A DNA stretch of 64,000 bases, taken from the NCBI RefSeq assembly GCF_008831285.2, contig NC_045145.1:18740040-18804039 (forward strand). Reading direction: 5' to 3'. Shown here piece after piece: positions 1-11,791 of the stretch. Position 1 is the stretch's first letter. Every line of letters begins with the position of its first letter. The notes beneath the pieces were generated by a model, which saw nothing but the letters and a program-made list of their open reading frames with translations, was not told where the DNA came from and did no database searches. Source of the stretch: Nymphaea colorata (Eukaryota > Streptophyta > Magnoliopsida > Nymphaeales > Nymphaeaceae). Position numbers and translations under genes: made by a program.

Positions 1-15
1 TTAAGAGGGGTTGAC

Positions 16-2543
16 TTGAGTCCTTGAATCCACCCTGGGAATGGGTCTTGGATTGTGCTTCCAATAACGGTAGGCCGAACAATGACTGTTGGGATGTCAT
101 TTGACATGGTTCCGATCACCATCTCACCCATCGCTTTTGTGAAAGAATAAACATTTTGCCAACCGTGCATCTTTGCCCTGGTCCCAAAGGCGACAACCAC
201 CATTAGTACAAACCCTGCCCTCCATTGAACCCTCAGCGTTAAGAAACACATAATAGCAAAATGGGAAGAAAATATGTTAATAGGTTGAAAAATATAATCG
301 TCATCACGTGCACAAAAAGCTCCAAAATATTTTGTGAGGTAGAGAAGGAATTAGTCAGCAAGAAAGATCTGTTGAAACACTTGTTATAACGTTGATAACG
401 TTGAATATATTCCATTCTTGAGGTAGATTCATGAAACAATAATAGTGTGTTATAGTTACCCACTACTAGCCTTTGAAGATGATAGGAAGAGGGAGAGAAA
501 ATTAAGGAGCAGCTGACAAGGAGTAGATAATTCAGCAAGATTGATACAAGCTATTTTGAAGTTCCTATTTTGAGGTAGCCTTTTGCTTATGATTTCGGGG
601 GAGAACACCTTAAGTAATTTTTAGTGATTTTCACCTTTGATCAAAGCTGCCTAGTTATAAGGGATACCAGTGGAATTTTGTGAACTGAGAAGCAAAAAAA
701 AAAAAAAAAAAAAGGGAAGAAGAAGAAGAAATTTACATAAGCTGCCTCTTATTCAAAAATTTTCTAAACAGTAAGACATTCCCCCAATAAATTAGAAATC
801 AGAGGCATGCATGCAAGGAAACCGGAGAAAAGCGTTTTGCCAGCAACTTATTTAATATTCTGAGTGCTTGTAGAAAAGCAAACTATGACCGAAAACACGA
901 CGGTTTTGGATACCTTTCGAGACCCAACTCTTTCATTCTTAGAGTTGCTGTGTTTTCTGCCAGTCCTTCTAAAGTGTCGTTTACTACCTTGGCTTCGGCT
1001 CTGATATCCAAGATGGGTGGGATTTCCTGAGAATGTGTTACCATGGCTTCCTCTCGTGCAATGCTATCTCTGAATAAGAATGGCCTTTCCTTTATCAGCC
1101 CAGTTCTTGTTCCATTCACGTAAGCTACAATTCGGAAAAGAAAGAAAGAAGGAGACAGAATTATGTCCATGGACACCCTTGGCTGGAGGGAGGGTTCAAA
1201 CAATCGATAACAATACTGCCAAAACTACCTGTGGAGACATGCAAGAAGACCTGAAGTTTCTTGCATCTTCCTGCTAGCTTTACCAGCCTCGACGCCCCAT
1301 TGGTGTTTGCATTCAGAGCAACATCATACCTGTTTTGTGCTCAATTTAAAGTTTTAGAAGGATTGGAGAAAGTTTGAGGAGAAAGACAAGAAATCCACAT
1401 GCAGATTCTGCAAAGTACTCACCTTTCATCGAACTTCGTATTCGCAGCACAACTTACAATTACGTCCACATTGTCTGCAATATCCTTCTGCACTTTTTCC
1501 TCCATTCCCAAAAAGTCCTCTTCAAGATGTCCAACTACTGGGACTAGCTTGCTTAGCGTAAAAGCTTCGTAACAACTCCCGTGAACTGCCTTCAAACGCT
1601 TGAAGAGTTTGGTGTTGATTATCTTGTTAAAGAACGAAAGATCATATCAATTTTGTGAATGGAAATGTAAGGATCATGGCGATTTTTTGTATCATTATAT
1701 GCTGCTGGCCGCAAGTATGAAGATCGAAATGGCGGTGGCAGAAATTTTAGTTTGTGCCATATGTATGGCAATAAGTATTAAAAATATTTTACATACTTTT
1801 TTTCTTGTATAGATGCATCATTCTAACATGTGAACCCGTTCTTGGAAGTCCGGTAAGTAATTTGAAGGGGGGTTCCAAACATTAGGGGGCTGTCTGTCTT
1901 TTACTAAATGGAGTGCTTTGTGTTAAGCTGTATATCTGAGGGAGGGTAAGTGCCCACATGTAAGCAAGAAAAAAAAAAACATACTTCGTGTTTTAATCTT
2001 TCATTCACAGCCTCTCGGTTTGGCCCTTGAATGAGAAGGAAAAGCTTGCCCACGTCAGGCTGACTCCGGAGGACCTTCTCTATGAGCACTGCATGATATC
2101 AAGCAAATACTAATTCTTAGTTGCAAGAGCTAAAACAACCGCAGGAACAAGTTCATGGTTGTGATAGTTATACGTTTTCCAACAAAGCCGGTTGCTCCTG
2201 TGATAAGCATGTTCTTATCTCTGAGGAATTCCACAATCCCTAGACCACAGCCGTCCTCTTCTGCTTCTTCTTCTTCAGCCACCTCCCTCTCCTTCGGCGA
2301 CGTCAATATTCCTGCCCTTGTGACGGCTAAAGCTCTTTTCGATTGACATACCCACTTTCGGTCCACCATGCTCACGAGCAGAGCTGGTTGCGTGATTTGG
2401 ACAGGGAAAGAATTGAATGTGCATGACGCCGGCTGTGGTGTCGATGAAGTGAGATGATGGGAAGGGCTGATGAAGCTGACGGAATAATTCACAGGCACTT
2501 GGTTAGCTGCTACACGTGCAGCATTCATTGTGGGAGGAGGCAT
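16..2543 (-). CDS. FAR2: FAR-D: fatty acyl reductase, MS2/FAR2-like, 5' six exons (gene continues past left edge)
   Basis: Family role: NADPH-dependent reduction of a plastid fatty acyl-ACP/CoA to a primary fatty alcohol (sporopollenin, wax). Exons read on the minus strand: 2543-2174, 2088-1985, 1622-1423, 1329-1229, 1124-914 and 177-16. Phases agree throughout (370, 104, 200, 101, 211, 162 bp) and there is no stop. Exon 1 ends in TGATGFVGK, the NADPH-binding loop; exon 6 carries the catalytic YSFTK motif. Exons 7-9 lie outside the window. Oddity: relative to copies A and C one base is missing near 2544-2550. The conserved first ATG at 2569 (MFSLGH) therefore runs into a stop after 14 codons, and the usable start is the ATG at 2543. 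The last donor reads AA|GTCAAC, weaker than AG|GTCAGC in the other copies. It may be functional with a shortened leader, or an early pseudogene. Confidence 0.85.
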
Positions 2544-2655
2544 GAAGAAAGGTGACCTAAGCTAAACATGATATGGTGACGAGGAAGGAAGAATATCGAG
2601 ATTGATCTTTGCTTGAGGCTTGATAAGCTGAAGAGTTTCGAGCCTTGCACTTGTT

Positions 2656-2661
2656 CTTATA
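2656..2661 (-). promoter_or_regulatory. TATA box of FAR-D
   Basis: TATAAG inside the string TGCTATAAGAAC, which recurs at the same distance (about 87-90 bp) upstream of the MFSLGH start in FAR-A, -C and -D. About 100 bp further upstream is also conserved among these three copies. Confidence 0.6.
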
Positions 2662-5192
2662 GCAGTTCCAACGCCGGCAGCATGCTATGGGATGGATGAT
2701 TTTCTATTTTTCTTTTAGGTGTACGGTAAGTAGATCCATCCATTATTGCCACATTATTATATTTTTCTGCAGCTCTCACGGGAGGATCTTGTTGAAGAGT
2801 GTAGGGAAGGCCCGGGAAGAAGGCAGCGAGAACTCGAAGAGGGTCGTTCCTGCAAGGAGGACCAGTGGACCATGCTAACTGTGGAGCAACTGCAGGACCT
2901 TTTTGTGCTTCTTTCACTTCTTTCCTTCCTGTTTAATGTACAGTGACTAGACTCTCTTAACTACACGTACGTGGCAAGAATGTACAGTAACCAGGCGGTC
3001 CATGTACTTGACATGAATGGCGGAGGTGAACGCCTCCTTTTTGGCTCGCGGCAATGACTGTACAAGTTTTTGGATGCATAGGTCATCTCTAGGCTTGTGG
3101 AAGTAGATCTTGTTATTTATTAGTACGCGTGGGCAAAGAAGGATCAGTCTTTTACACACGTTTCCTCATGTTGAGACTTGCCATCATCTTAATATTTCGT
3201 GACTTGCTTTTAATGTCTTTGGGTATCTGCTTTGCTTGCCGGCTGTTGAGCAAGACGCAGAAATATTGGTCTTCTTTCATTGATTTGGAAATGAAAGAGT
3301 GTGCCACCTTTGAAAGAACAAGAAAAATATTCGGACGTTGCACTTTGTTGGTAAAAATTATTTGTGCATTGGAAAGAAATTTCTTGAAACTTTTGTTTTT
3401 CTATTTTCTAGGAAAATTGTACAGCTTTTCCTGCTTTTCCGTCCCCATGAGACATATCTATCTTTTTCCCTTGGAAATCGTTTTTTCCTGCACTTGGAAA
3501 GTTCTTCTCCTTCTCTTTTTAGTTGCCCTTGTTTTTTTATACCGGCTGCTGGTTAAGAGGCTCATAGAAGTGTACTCGGTAGGTCATTTACTTCATTTGG
3601 GAGGAATGCAATCAGGTTAAACAAAGGGCATTCAATGAACACATGCAGCAGGATATGTGAATTATGGGCGTTAGTTAATGGGTTGTCTGAAAAGCCTTCC
3701 ATTTTCTCTTACAACTTAATTCACACTCAAAAAGCTACCACTCGAGCTCTTCATTTACTCTCTTTAGACTCGACACAATCATAAATGTGTTACGTGATCC
3801 CGTATCTCACGTTGCCTTTTCCCTTTCAATCAAATCTCCGATGTGACTCTTCCAAGTGTCGATCCTATCGTTTATATATAAGCGTTGAACGACTGCAGTT
3901 ACTGAAGTTCATGGTTTTAACTAGCTGCCAATGTGGGAGTCCAAATGACTTTGCCAAGTGTGGTATGTAAACGGACTAGTTAATAAATGCACTTTGTAAC
4001 CACTTACTTACTCTAATTCACTAGGCTTAGGTGGTTGGCCTTATTTCTTTAGATTGACCTGTTTATGATGTATCTGGTTGGTGTCACTTCTTTAGATCGA
4101 AAAGTATATTGTAAGTTTATAGAAGTGGTGTTACTTCTCTAAATTGTAAATTAAATCAGTCTTTCAAAAAAAAAAAAAAAAGGAAAAGAAAAGTTACTTC
4201 TCTAGATTGTAAATCAAATCAGTTTAAAAAAAAAAAGGAAAAAAAAGGTGGTTTCAATTTTTGCAAATCACACAAAAATTCGTGCAGAATTAAAACCCAC
4301 CCTACCAATAATGGACGATTAGATTAGGTGACACGTCGTTTGAATGGAGTAAGTGAAGGTGCGAATTCTTTGCTGCACATGGCTGATTCATCCTTTCGAC
4401 TGAGTCGGTTGTCAACAAGTAAAAATATCAAAAGATTTACCTTTTCCGGAAAAGCGGAAAAATAAAACCAGCAGTAATACAAATAAGAAATTGGGACACT
4501 CCACCAATCAACTCCTAATATAACACTGGAAGAATCCAACATATTAATTGCTCAGCCGCCGCATAAAAAATTGAATGATGGGGATGAAATGATAAAAATG
4601 CGTTTAAAAACGAGGAAAGAGAAATAAAAAGGAAGCCCTCATGAAAGACAAAGTTGGAAATACAAGAAAAGGCGGGTGTACCGTTTGACGCAAATTTTAT
4701 TATAAATATGTTAATAAATAAGTACAAAATAATACTTATAAAATAACATAAAAAACAAACAAATATATGAAATAACGTAAAAAAACAAGTATACAAAAAA
4801 TTCATAAGATATTAATGAAAGAGAACGAATATATAAAATAACTTTAAATATAAATATGAAATAATAAATAATTTATAAAATAATATAATAATAGATAAAT
4901 AAAAACATAAAAAATAATGTTTATAAGATAATAAAATATTTATAAAATAATAACGTAAACAAAACAAAAAAAACAAAAGTATATTTTTTACTGCTTAAAA
5001 AATATATTAATTATATGTACTGGTAAATTTTACATTTTTTATTTTTTTTCAATTTTTTGTTTTTATTTCTTTAAAAAGCTTCTTGATTCATCATTGGTTT
5101 TTTTTTTGTTGTACACAAAATTACATACCAACACAAATACGAAAACGACTTATATTATATAACCAGCTTCAAATTCAAGATAAGAGTGCACA
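2662..5192. other. Intergenic: FAR-D upstream flank, then AT-rich repeats
   Basis: The first 100-150 bp match the 5' flanks of FAR-C and FAR-A. I recognise no gene in the rest. A roughly 60-bp segment (TTACTTCTCTA-ATTGTAAAT followed by an A-run) is tandemly duplicated at about 4130-4255. The stretch from about 4680 to 5050 is extremely AT-rich low-complexity sequence. The open frame on the plus strand at 3129-3620 is hydrophobic and T-rich, with no domain I can see. Confidence 0.5.
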
Positions 5193-6822
5193 ATGAAATC
5201 ACCGCAAGGCCTTCTGCTTCTTTTCGATGCATTGAAGTTGAATTCAACATCTTCAATGTTAATGTCAAGAGTCCTAGAGAACCTCGAATGGGCACAAGGT
5301 CTTATACGTTCTTCTCGACCAGTTCACTTGAAGTTTTCAGCGTCTTCAATGTTGCTCAGGGTCCTAAAGAACCTTCAATGGCCCGAACTATGTCTCTCTT
5401 TGTTCTTGTTCTTCATCTTCAAACTTTACTTTAAGCAAAGAAACAAGCCCGTCTGGAGTTGGCCCCTCTTGAAAAGTGTCCCTTCTGTGCTAGCCAACTC
5501 CCGCAGGCTCCATGACTGGTTAAGTGGTCTTCTCGCCGCCGGCGGAGGCACCTTAATGTTTTACGTGCCTGCCATGCAAGCCGTCGTCACGAGCGACCCG
5601 AGAAACATAGAGTTAATACTCGAGTCCAACTTCAAGAATTTTCCCAAGGGAAAGGAGTTCAGCAAAGTATTCTCGAAGCTCATGGGCTCGGGAATCTTCA
5701 ACTCGGATGCAGAATCATGAAAGGTTCAAAGGAAGATAGCGAACGTTCACATTCATTCCAAGCTCTTCCGCCAGTTAATGGCTCGAACGATCCAAGACAT
5801 CGTCGAGACGCAGCTCATCCCGATCCTAAAACGATCCGCTGAATCCCCATCGCCCGTTGACCTCCAAGACAGCTTCTTGAGATTCACGTTCGATGCCACA
5901 TGCACGGCCGTATTCGGCGAAAACCCTCGTTGCCTTTCTGCCGATTTACCGAGCGTCCCGTTTGCGGAAGCCATTAACGAGGCCATGGAAGCTATGTGTT
6001 CAAGTACGTGCTTCCTGCAAGCTGGTGGTGGACGCCTCGCCGGTTGCATCTTTGGAAGGCAAGGAAATTTTCCGAAAACATAGTGGTGATCGACTAATTC
6101 GTCGCACGTCAGATCAAGCTTCGAAAGGAGGAAAAGTCCGAGGCGGTGACCTTCTATCAATATATGCAGAAAAAATCAGATGAAGTGACGTTTCTAAGAG
6201 ATATGGCCGTCAATTTCCTGATGCCGACCAGAACACCTCGGGAACTGCTCTGAGTTGGTTTCTTCACGAATCATCCCCACGTGGAGGCGAAGATTCTGGA
6301 ATTGGTGAGGGAGGTGCTCCGGGAGAAGACGAGGGAGAGGCTGAAACCCAAGGATTTTAGACAAGTTAGTGTACCTCCGCGCAGCATTGAGCGAAAGTCT
6401 GGCTGTACCCTTCTGTTCCTATTGGTCAGAAAGGGGTCATAAAGGAAGCAACGGTTCCTAGTGGGACTGTGGTGAAGCCAGGAATGGTCATTTTTTACCT
6501 GATTTACGCAGTGGGGAGGATGGAATGGGTGTGGGGAAAAGATTGCATGGAATTCAAACCGGAGAGACGGATAGATGAGAACGGAAAACTGAGGCACGAG
6601 AACAACAGCTACAGGTTTCTTGCTTTCAATGGAGGGCCGAGGACCTGTATAGGTAAGGATGTGGCTTTTGTGCAGATGAAGTTTGCTGCTGCCTTGGTCT
6701 TGCTCAACTTTGAAGTGAGGGTGGTGGAAGGACACCCTGTTGCGCCGGTCACGTCCATCATCTTGAACATGAAACGCGGGTTAATGGTCAGGGTGAAGGA
6801 GAGGCCTAAAGTGCAGGGCTAG
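5193..6822 (+). pseudogene. Cytochrome P450 pseudogene, CYP86 clan (CYP86/94/96-like)
   Basis: The family hydroxylates fatty acids or alkanes at the ER. The order of signatures is typical: an N-terminal hydrophobic segment (about 5385-5435), a VTSDPRNIE block, NFPKGKEF near 5640, FLRFTFDATCTAVFG near 5880, an ESLRLYP K-helix (about 6390-6410) and the haem loop FNGGPRTCIGKD near 6625-6660, ending at the TAG at 6822. It appears intronless, as many CYP96 genes are. It is broken: TGG has become TGA near 5718 after GIFNSDAES; the frame shifts after about 6000 and again at the I-helix, where the expected DxNTSGTALSWF reads only in another frame (about 6215-6245); and a further shift separates the I- and K-helices. 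Subfamily assignment is inference. A link to the neighbouring fatty-alcohol genes is possible but not shown. Confidence 0.85.
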
Positions 6823-9700
6823 ATGCTTAAGGTCGGGAACTGAGCTTATCTTTTACTGTTTAACTTATAACTATATATAGTACAGGTGGTCTGTGTTTGT
6901 TCCATAGCTTTGACTAATATTTATCTACGTATATTTCAGCATCGATCTTCTGCTTGTTCTTGATTATGTCTGCCGAAATGTCATGTATTTTGCATGCAAA
7001 TAAGTTTTTGGAATAGAGCTTTCTTGCACCTTTGTTTCAGGCGCCGTGTGATACAGTAAATTAAACCAACATGGCTCACTGTCTTTTTCCGAGAACGGTT
7101 TCTTTCGTGTTGTTGGCTATGCTAAATTAATTTTGTCCCATTAAAAACCGAATATTTTTGTCGCTGTTTCACCCATGAACTACAAACGGCAGGGTAGAAG
7201 GGAGAAAGTTTTGGCTTCTTTCTTATTTTTCCCTCCTCCAATTGTACCGATTGAATGGATGAGAGATTCCCTACGTTTCCTACCTTGAGACAACTCGATC
7301 AACTTATAGAATTAACTAAAAAAACCTAATAGATGTGATTTAGTTACGGTTATTTATAAATGAAGAAGTTGCCACTAAAAGTGACAATGACGCTATTCAA
7401 GCACCCACCCCATAAAATAAAATACCAGGTTATGTTGAGGACGATCATCTTGGGAAAGGGCTGGGGTCGAAGTGACGAGGCTTAGACTTTCAACCGACTT
7501 GTCGACGCATTTCGTTAATCATAAATTTGGGGAGCAAAGGCTAACGATCCATCAACAAAAGAAAAAAGAAAAATGGGTTAAGACCGTGTAATATTTCAAA
7601 AGTTTAGTATGTTCAAGGGTTTTGGTTTTTAATTTTTTTTCAGGTTGAAATTGAAACTACTAAGAACAGGTTGACCAACCATCGAACAAGGAACGTAAAC
7701 TTCAAAGTGGGTCAAACAATGATATCAAAGTATGGTTCAATACTCAAACCTAAGACCCCACCACATGTGCTTTAAGAGAGTTAGATTATAACACTCACAA
7801 ATGTTTGGTGGTTTTATATTGAAGATTATGAGAGATCTTTAATTGTTTATATAAAGAGTTGTTAAAGTAATTAGTTGTCATAGTTTTTAACATTTTTAAG
7901 GTCGAAATTGAAACTGTTAGAAAATGAATTGAAATCCATTGAACCAAGAAGTCGAGTTTGAAGGTAAGTCGAGTCATTATTATTAGATTGTCACGATCTC
8001 ACCATTCACGGTTCAACGAAATAACACCCACTTAAATAGTGTCAGCCATACCAACCATTCACGGTTCAACGAAATAACACCTACTTAAATAGTGTCAGCC
8101 ATACCAAGGCCCTTGGAGTTGATACTCTCATTTCAATGTAAAAAGGAAGCTAACCTTGTTTGGCAATTACTAGCCTAAGGTCCCTACAAACTTAGGGTAA
8201 GTCTACCCTTTTTTTAGGTGAATAACAAATGACAGCCCAACCTTTTCTGTGTGGCGAGCTTTTACCCTAACTTTCAAATTTAATCACTTCCTAAGTACTT
8301 TACAAATCTAACCTACCTAAAACAAAATATTTTAAAAATATCGAAAACCTCCAGTCCAAGTAGCATAGGAAGACCCTGGTTGCGTAGTCAACTGTTCCCG
8401 AACAGTGAAGTTTGAGAATCTGATTGGTAACAATCACACCTTCGATTAAGGCTTGGGATAGGCCAGCCCGTTCCATTTCAAGGTTCAAGAAAGTCAGGCT
8501 CAGGTCAGCCCAAAGCCTTTGTTGGTGGTCCAAGCCCAGTCCACTTAGTTATCCGGCTGGGCTTGACTATCAACTTTATACCTATCGGTATCCGGATCGG
8601 TGCCTACCCATATTTGAAACCTTATATTTTATATTTTAATATCTCAAAAACCTTTAGCCAGAACTTTTAAGAGTGTCATCCACATCATATGAAGAGTTTC
8701 TAAATGTGTTATCGGCGACATATATGAGGGAGTCATCAAAGATGCATCAAAAAGTTAAAGTTTTAAATAAGTCGATTGTTAGTGTCTGAATATATATATA
8801 CCAATCATGGAAGATCATTAATTTTACACGATTGACAGCTGAAGGTCATCTCACACAGGGTTTTAGATGGCTGTCTGTGTCATCTTATCAAAAGCTTCTC
8901 GCACCTCTGATGAATTGAATTTTCTTACCAAGAACTAATAAAATAAGGTAAATTTTGACGAATTAATGGGCGAGGAACTGAAATTCGGGAAGCGATTGGA
9001 CCTTGCTTTCCAATTGATCACGTATATCACCCGTATATATACAAATCTGGCTACCATTCACATGAAATGTTGGTTTCTCCGTTCGTTCCATAGGACCATA
9101 GATGCCTGACGTCGACACCTTTTAAGTTGAAAACGATAGGAAACAAAGGTTGGAAGTTTACTTACTCGACAAAGAAACTATTTAATGAATAAACCAAGGG
9201 TGCGCGGAGGTGGAGCCAAAGGAGCTAAGTTGGCCAACAGCCTTGCCGTCCAATTTCATAGGCCAGATTTCCCAGATTTAAGCCAACGTTCACATCGGTC
9301 GTTCCTCACATGGCAAAGTTCTAACTCCTTCTGCAACATAATAGATTCTTTTCTCACTCGACAATTTGGGTTTTCAAATTAATATATGAAATTGAAGGTA
9401 TTAAGCTTAACAAACTTTTTTATAAAATTTTACAACCAAATACTACCATAAAACAATGATATCTCGCCGAAAAAATTAAAGTACATACCCTACAAGCATG
9501 TTATAACCTAAAATCAATCACAAATAAAAAAAAATCAACAGAAAGATTGAGGAATCAGCCTTTTTATCGTTTACAGGTTCCAAAACGATGAAGAATACAT
9601 GCAATTGTTGGAAAGACACAGTAACATCAATAAGAAGAAGAAAGAAGAGAAAAGAAAATAAAGAAAAGAAGAAAGATTCGGTAGAGTTAATAAGTCGAGG
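6823..9700. other. Intergenic, no recognised gene
   Basis: Contains the P450 3' flank, two diverged copies of a retroelement-like motif (GAAATTGAAACTrepeat at about 7645 and 7905), the 53-bp tandem repeat at 8001-8106, and short low-complexity runs. I see no supported coding region. Confidence 0.4.
8001..8106. repeat. 53-bp tandem duplication
   Basis: Two adjacent 53-bp units (8001-8053 and 8054-8106) starting ACCATTCACGGTTCAACG and ending GTCAGCCATACCA. They differ at one base (CACCC versus CACCT), so the duplication is recent. Confidence 0.95.
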
Positions 9701-10202
9701 AAGCATTTACACATGCGTTAGAAACGTTGGTAAATGCCTCACTTAAAAACATTGGTAAAATTTTTGTGGCAACTTTATCGACGTCCGATGTGCGTCAGTG
9801 AAAGTGACATTAACGAAGTTTGGGTGAAACACATTGATAAAGATAGAGTTATACAGACGAACATGGAGGACATTGGCAATTCTTGGCTGAAGAACAACTT
9901 TGCTGATGAGAACATGATCACATATTGGTAGATTAACTTTTTTTTATCGGCATCTGTAAAATGGACATCATTAAAAGTAACTTTTTACCATCGTCGTTAT
10001 CATACATCTGTAAAAGTTAATTGTTTGGCGACGTTTGCAACCTGGACGTCAGGAAAAGCTCAACTTCAAGGACATCCTACCAGCACGCGTCCATGAAAGC
10101 TGCTTTTTCACTGATGTTTTTCATCAGAGGTCGGTAAAAGTGGTTTTTCACTAACGTTCATTTTCCCATGTATCGGTGAATCCATCTTTTTTTTTTGTAG
10201 TG
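9700..10202 (-). mobile_element. CACTA (En/Spm) transposon end with subterminal repeats
   Basis: Read on the minus strand, the right edge at 10202 begins CACTAC followed by an A-run, the terminal signature of CACTA elements. The adjoining 400-500 bp contain recurring short motifs on both strands (TCGGTAAAAG, GGTAAAATT, GACGT with TTTTTCACT), as expected for subterminal transposase-binding repeats. I could not identify the opposite terminus confidently, so the left limit is approximate. No transposase is visible. Confidence 0.5.
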
Positions 10203-11686
10203 TTTGGAGATCATGTTGACATCAACTTCTTTGGAAACATGATCATGATTTTTTTCTCATTTGATGTTTTAATCTTCCGTTTCATATACCATTCTTGATG
10301 TGCATGAAAGACTTTTTTCTTGAAAAAAAAAGCTATGTAGATTACATCAAATAAATTATTTGGTCCGTTTTCATCTAATTTACCTCATGTAATTTATACA
10401 GTTATTTTAACATCTCTTTTTTGTCTCGTTCTCACCGAAAAAATGCATTTTTACCATTCCAGGTACAAATATTCATCTTATTAATTCATTTTATTCATTA
10501 TTTGTTAGGCTAGTGTATTCGCATTGGAAGGAAATAATTCAATATAAATGACAAACTTAACTCTAACACTAAGGGTGGGAATAAATTACGGATATGTCAA
10601 TAGTACCCACCCCTCTTAATCTGGTTCCCCTAATAGTTGTACAAGTTTACGATTTTTATTGGCTGTTCTATTTGGCAGTCGGGGATCAAAAATGCCTCAG
10701 GGGCATAGCTCAAACGGGCGGATTGAGACTCATTATCCAGTTTGACCTGTTTATGCTCTTTTACCGTAAGGATGTGAGTCCTACATGTAAGTTGAACTGC
10801 TTGGGTACTTACACAATTATGGACCCTGTGGACAATAGGAAAAGGGGGCTTCGGCTTTCACTCAAATGGTAAACTTAATCCTCCTACTCATATAAAATCA
10901 CGATTCAATTTTTCTCTCTCTAAAACAAATATTGTTTCTGCTTACTGTTCCATTCACTTGAATATAGAGAAGAGAAACGAAATGGCAGACCATAATGAAG
11001 AATGTGGTGTAAATGCAACTCGAGCATCCATAATGAAGAATGTTGGTCTTCTGAACAGGATTCTCATGCCATCTGGCGGGTCTATGTCGATGGGTTTTAT
11101 GCATCCTTGAGGAATTCTTCAGAAATGACTTGTAGGTTTGGCTTGCTACTGGAGTGACTCCTAACAAGTGGCCCCCTATTTTGCTAGGTCAAGCTTGTTT
11201 GCAAGTGCCTCTATAGAATATAACAGTAGAAGGCTGGTGGCTTTTGTGTTTAAAAACTCAAGTGGAATGTATCTTGACCAGGGAGCAGCTTGGTGGGAAG
11301 ATAACACTTACCTACCTGAAGACTCAATTTTTTGTCCGACATTGATGGTGGGTGGCTTAGAGAGGTTTGAAAATATAACGTTAATATCAAGCAACAAGCC
11401 ATGGCTTGGTAAGCTCCAAGCCACGTTGGAAGGACGTCACCCCACTCAGACATGGCAAAGTGACTATGGCAACTCATTTCATAGAGTTCAAATCTTGCAA
11501 CAACAACCTGCTCATGACACTTTGTTTGTTTTAAATAAAAATTTGTAAATTTGGTTCCTTCAGCTTTTTTATATCCTCTTGTTTACTGCTCTCCTTACTG
11601 GCTTGGTTTTACCTCTTTACTGTAGAGTGATTGCCAAATTTTGTTGTATATATTTGCTAGTGGAATAAAAGGTTAGGGTTCAAGAA
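10203..11686. other. Intergenic, unidentified
   Basis: No recognised gene. The plus-strand stretch from about 11030 to 11548 reads partly like decayed coding sequence (WRVYVDGFYASLRNSS near 11080; open frame 11168-11548) and may be remnant retroelement sequence. I cannot assign it. Confidence 0.3.
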
Positions 11687-11687
11687 A

Positions 11688-11791
11688 TGAGTAACGGTTT
11701 TAGTTGTAACATTATCTCTGCCAGTCTACACGACAGTGGTTTTGGCAACTTCAATGTTTTCCTCATTTTTGGTTTTTGCCTTATTGTTAAC
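11688..11791 (-). repeat. Truncated 3' LTR of the Copia element
   Basis: Starts GAGTAACGGTTTTAG and ends near TTATTGTTAAC on the plus strand, with about 90% identity to 16802-16899. Homology stops abruptly at about 11687, so the distal LTR half is missing. Confidence 0.75.

Noticed and set aside
3129-3620. 163-codon plus-strand open frame
   Set aside because: Hydrophobic, T-rich composition, no recognisable domain or splice context; not supported as a gene.
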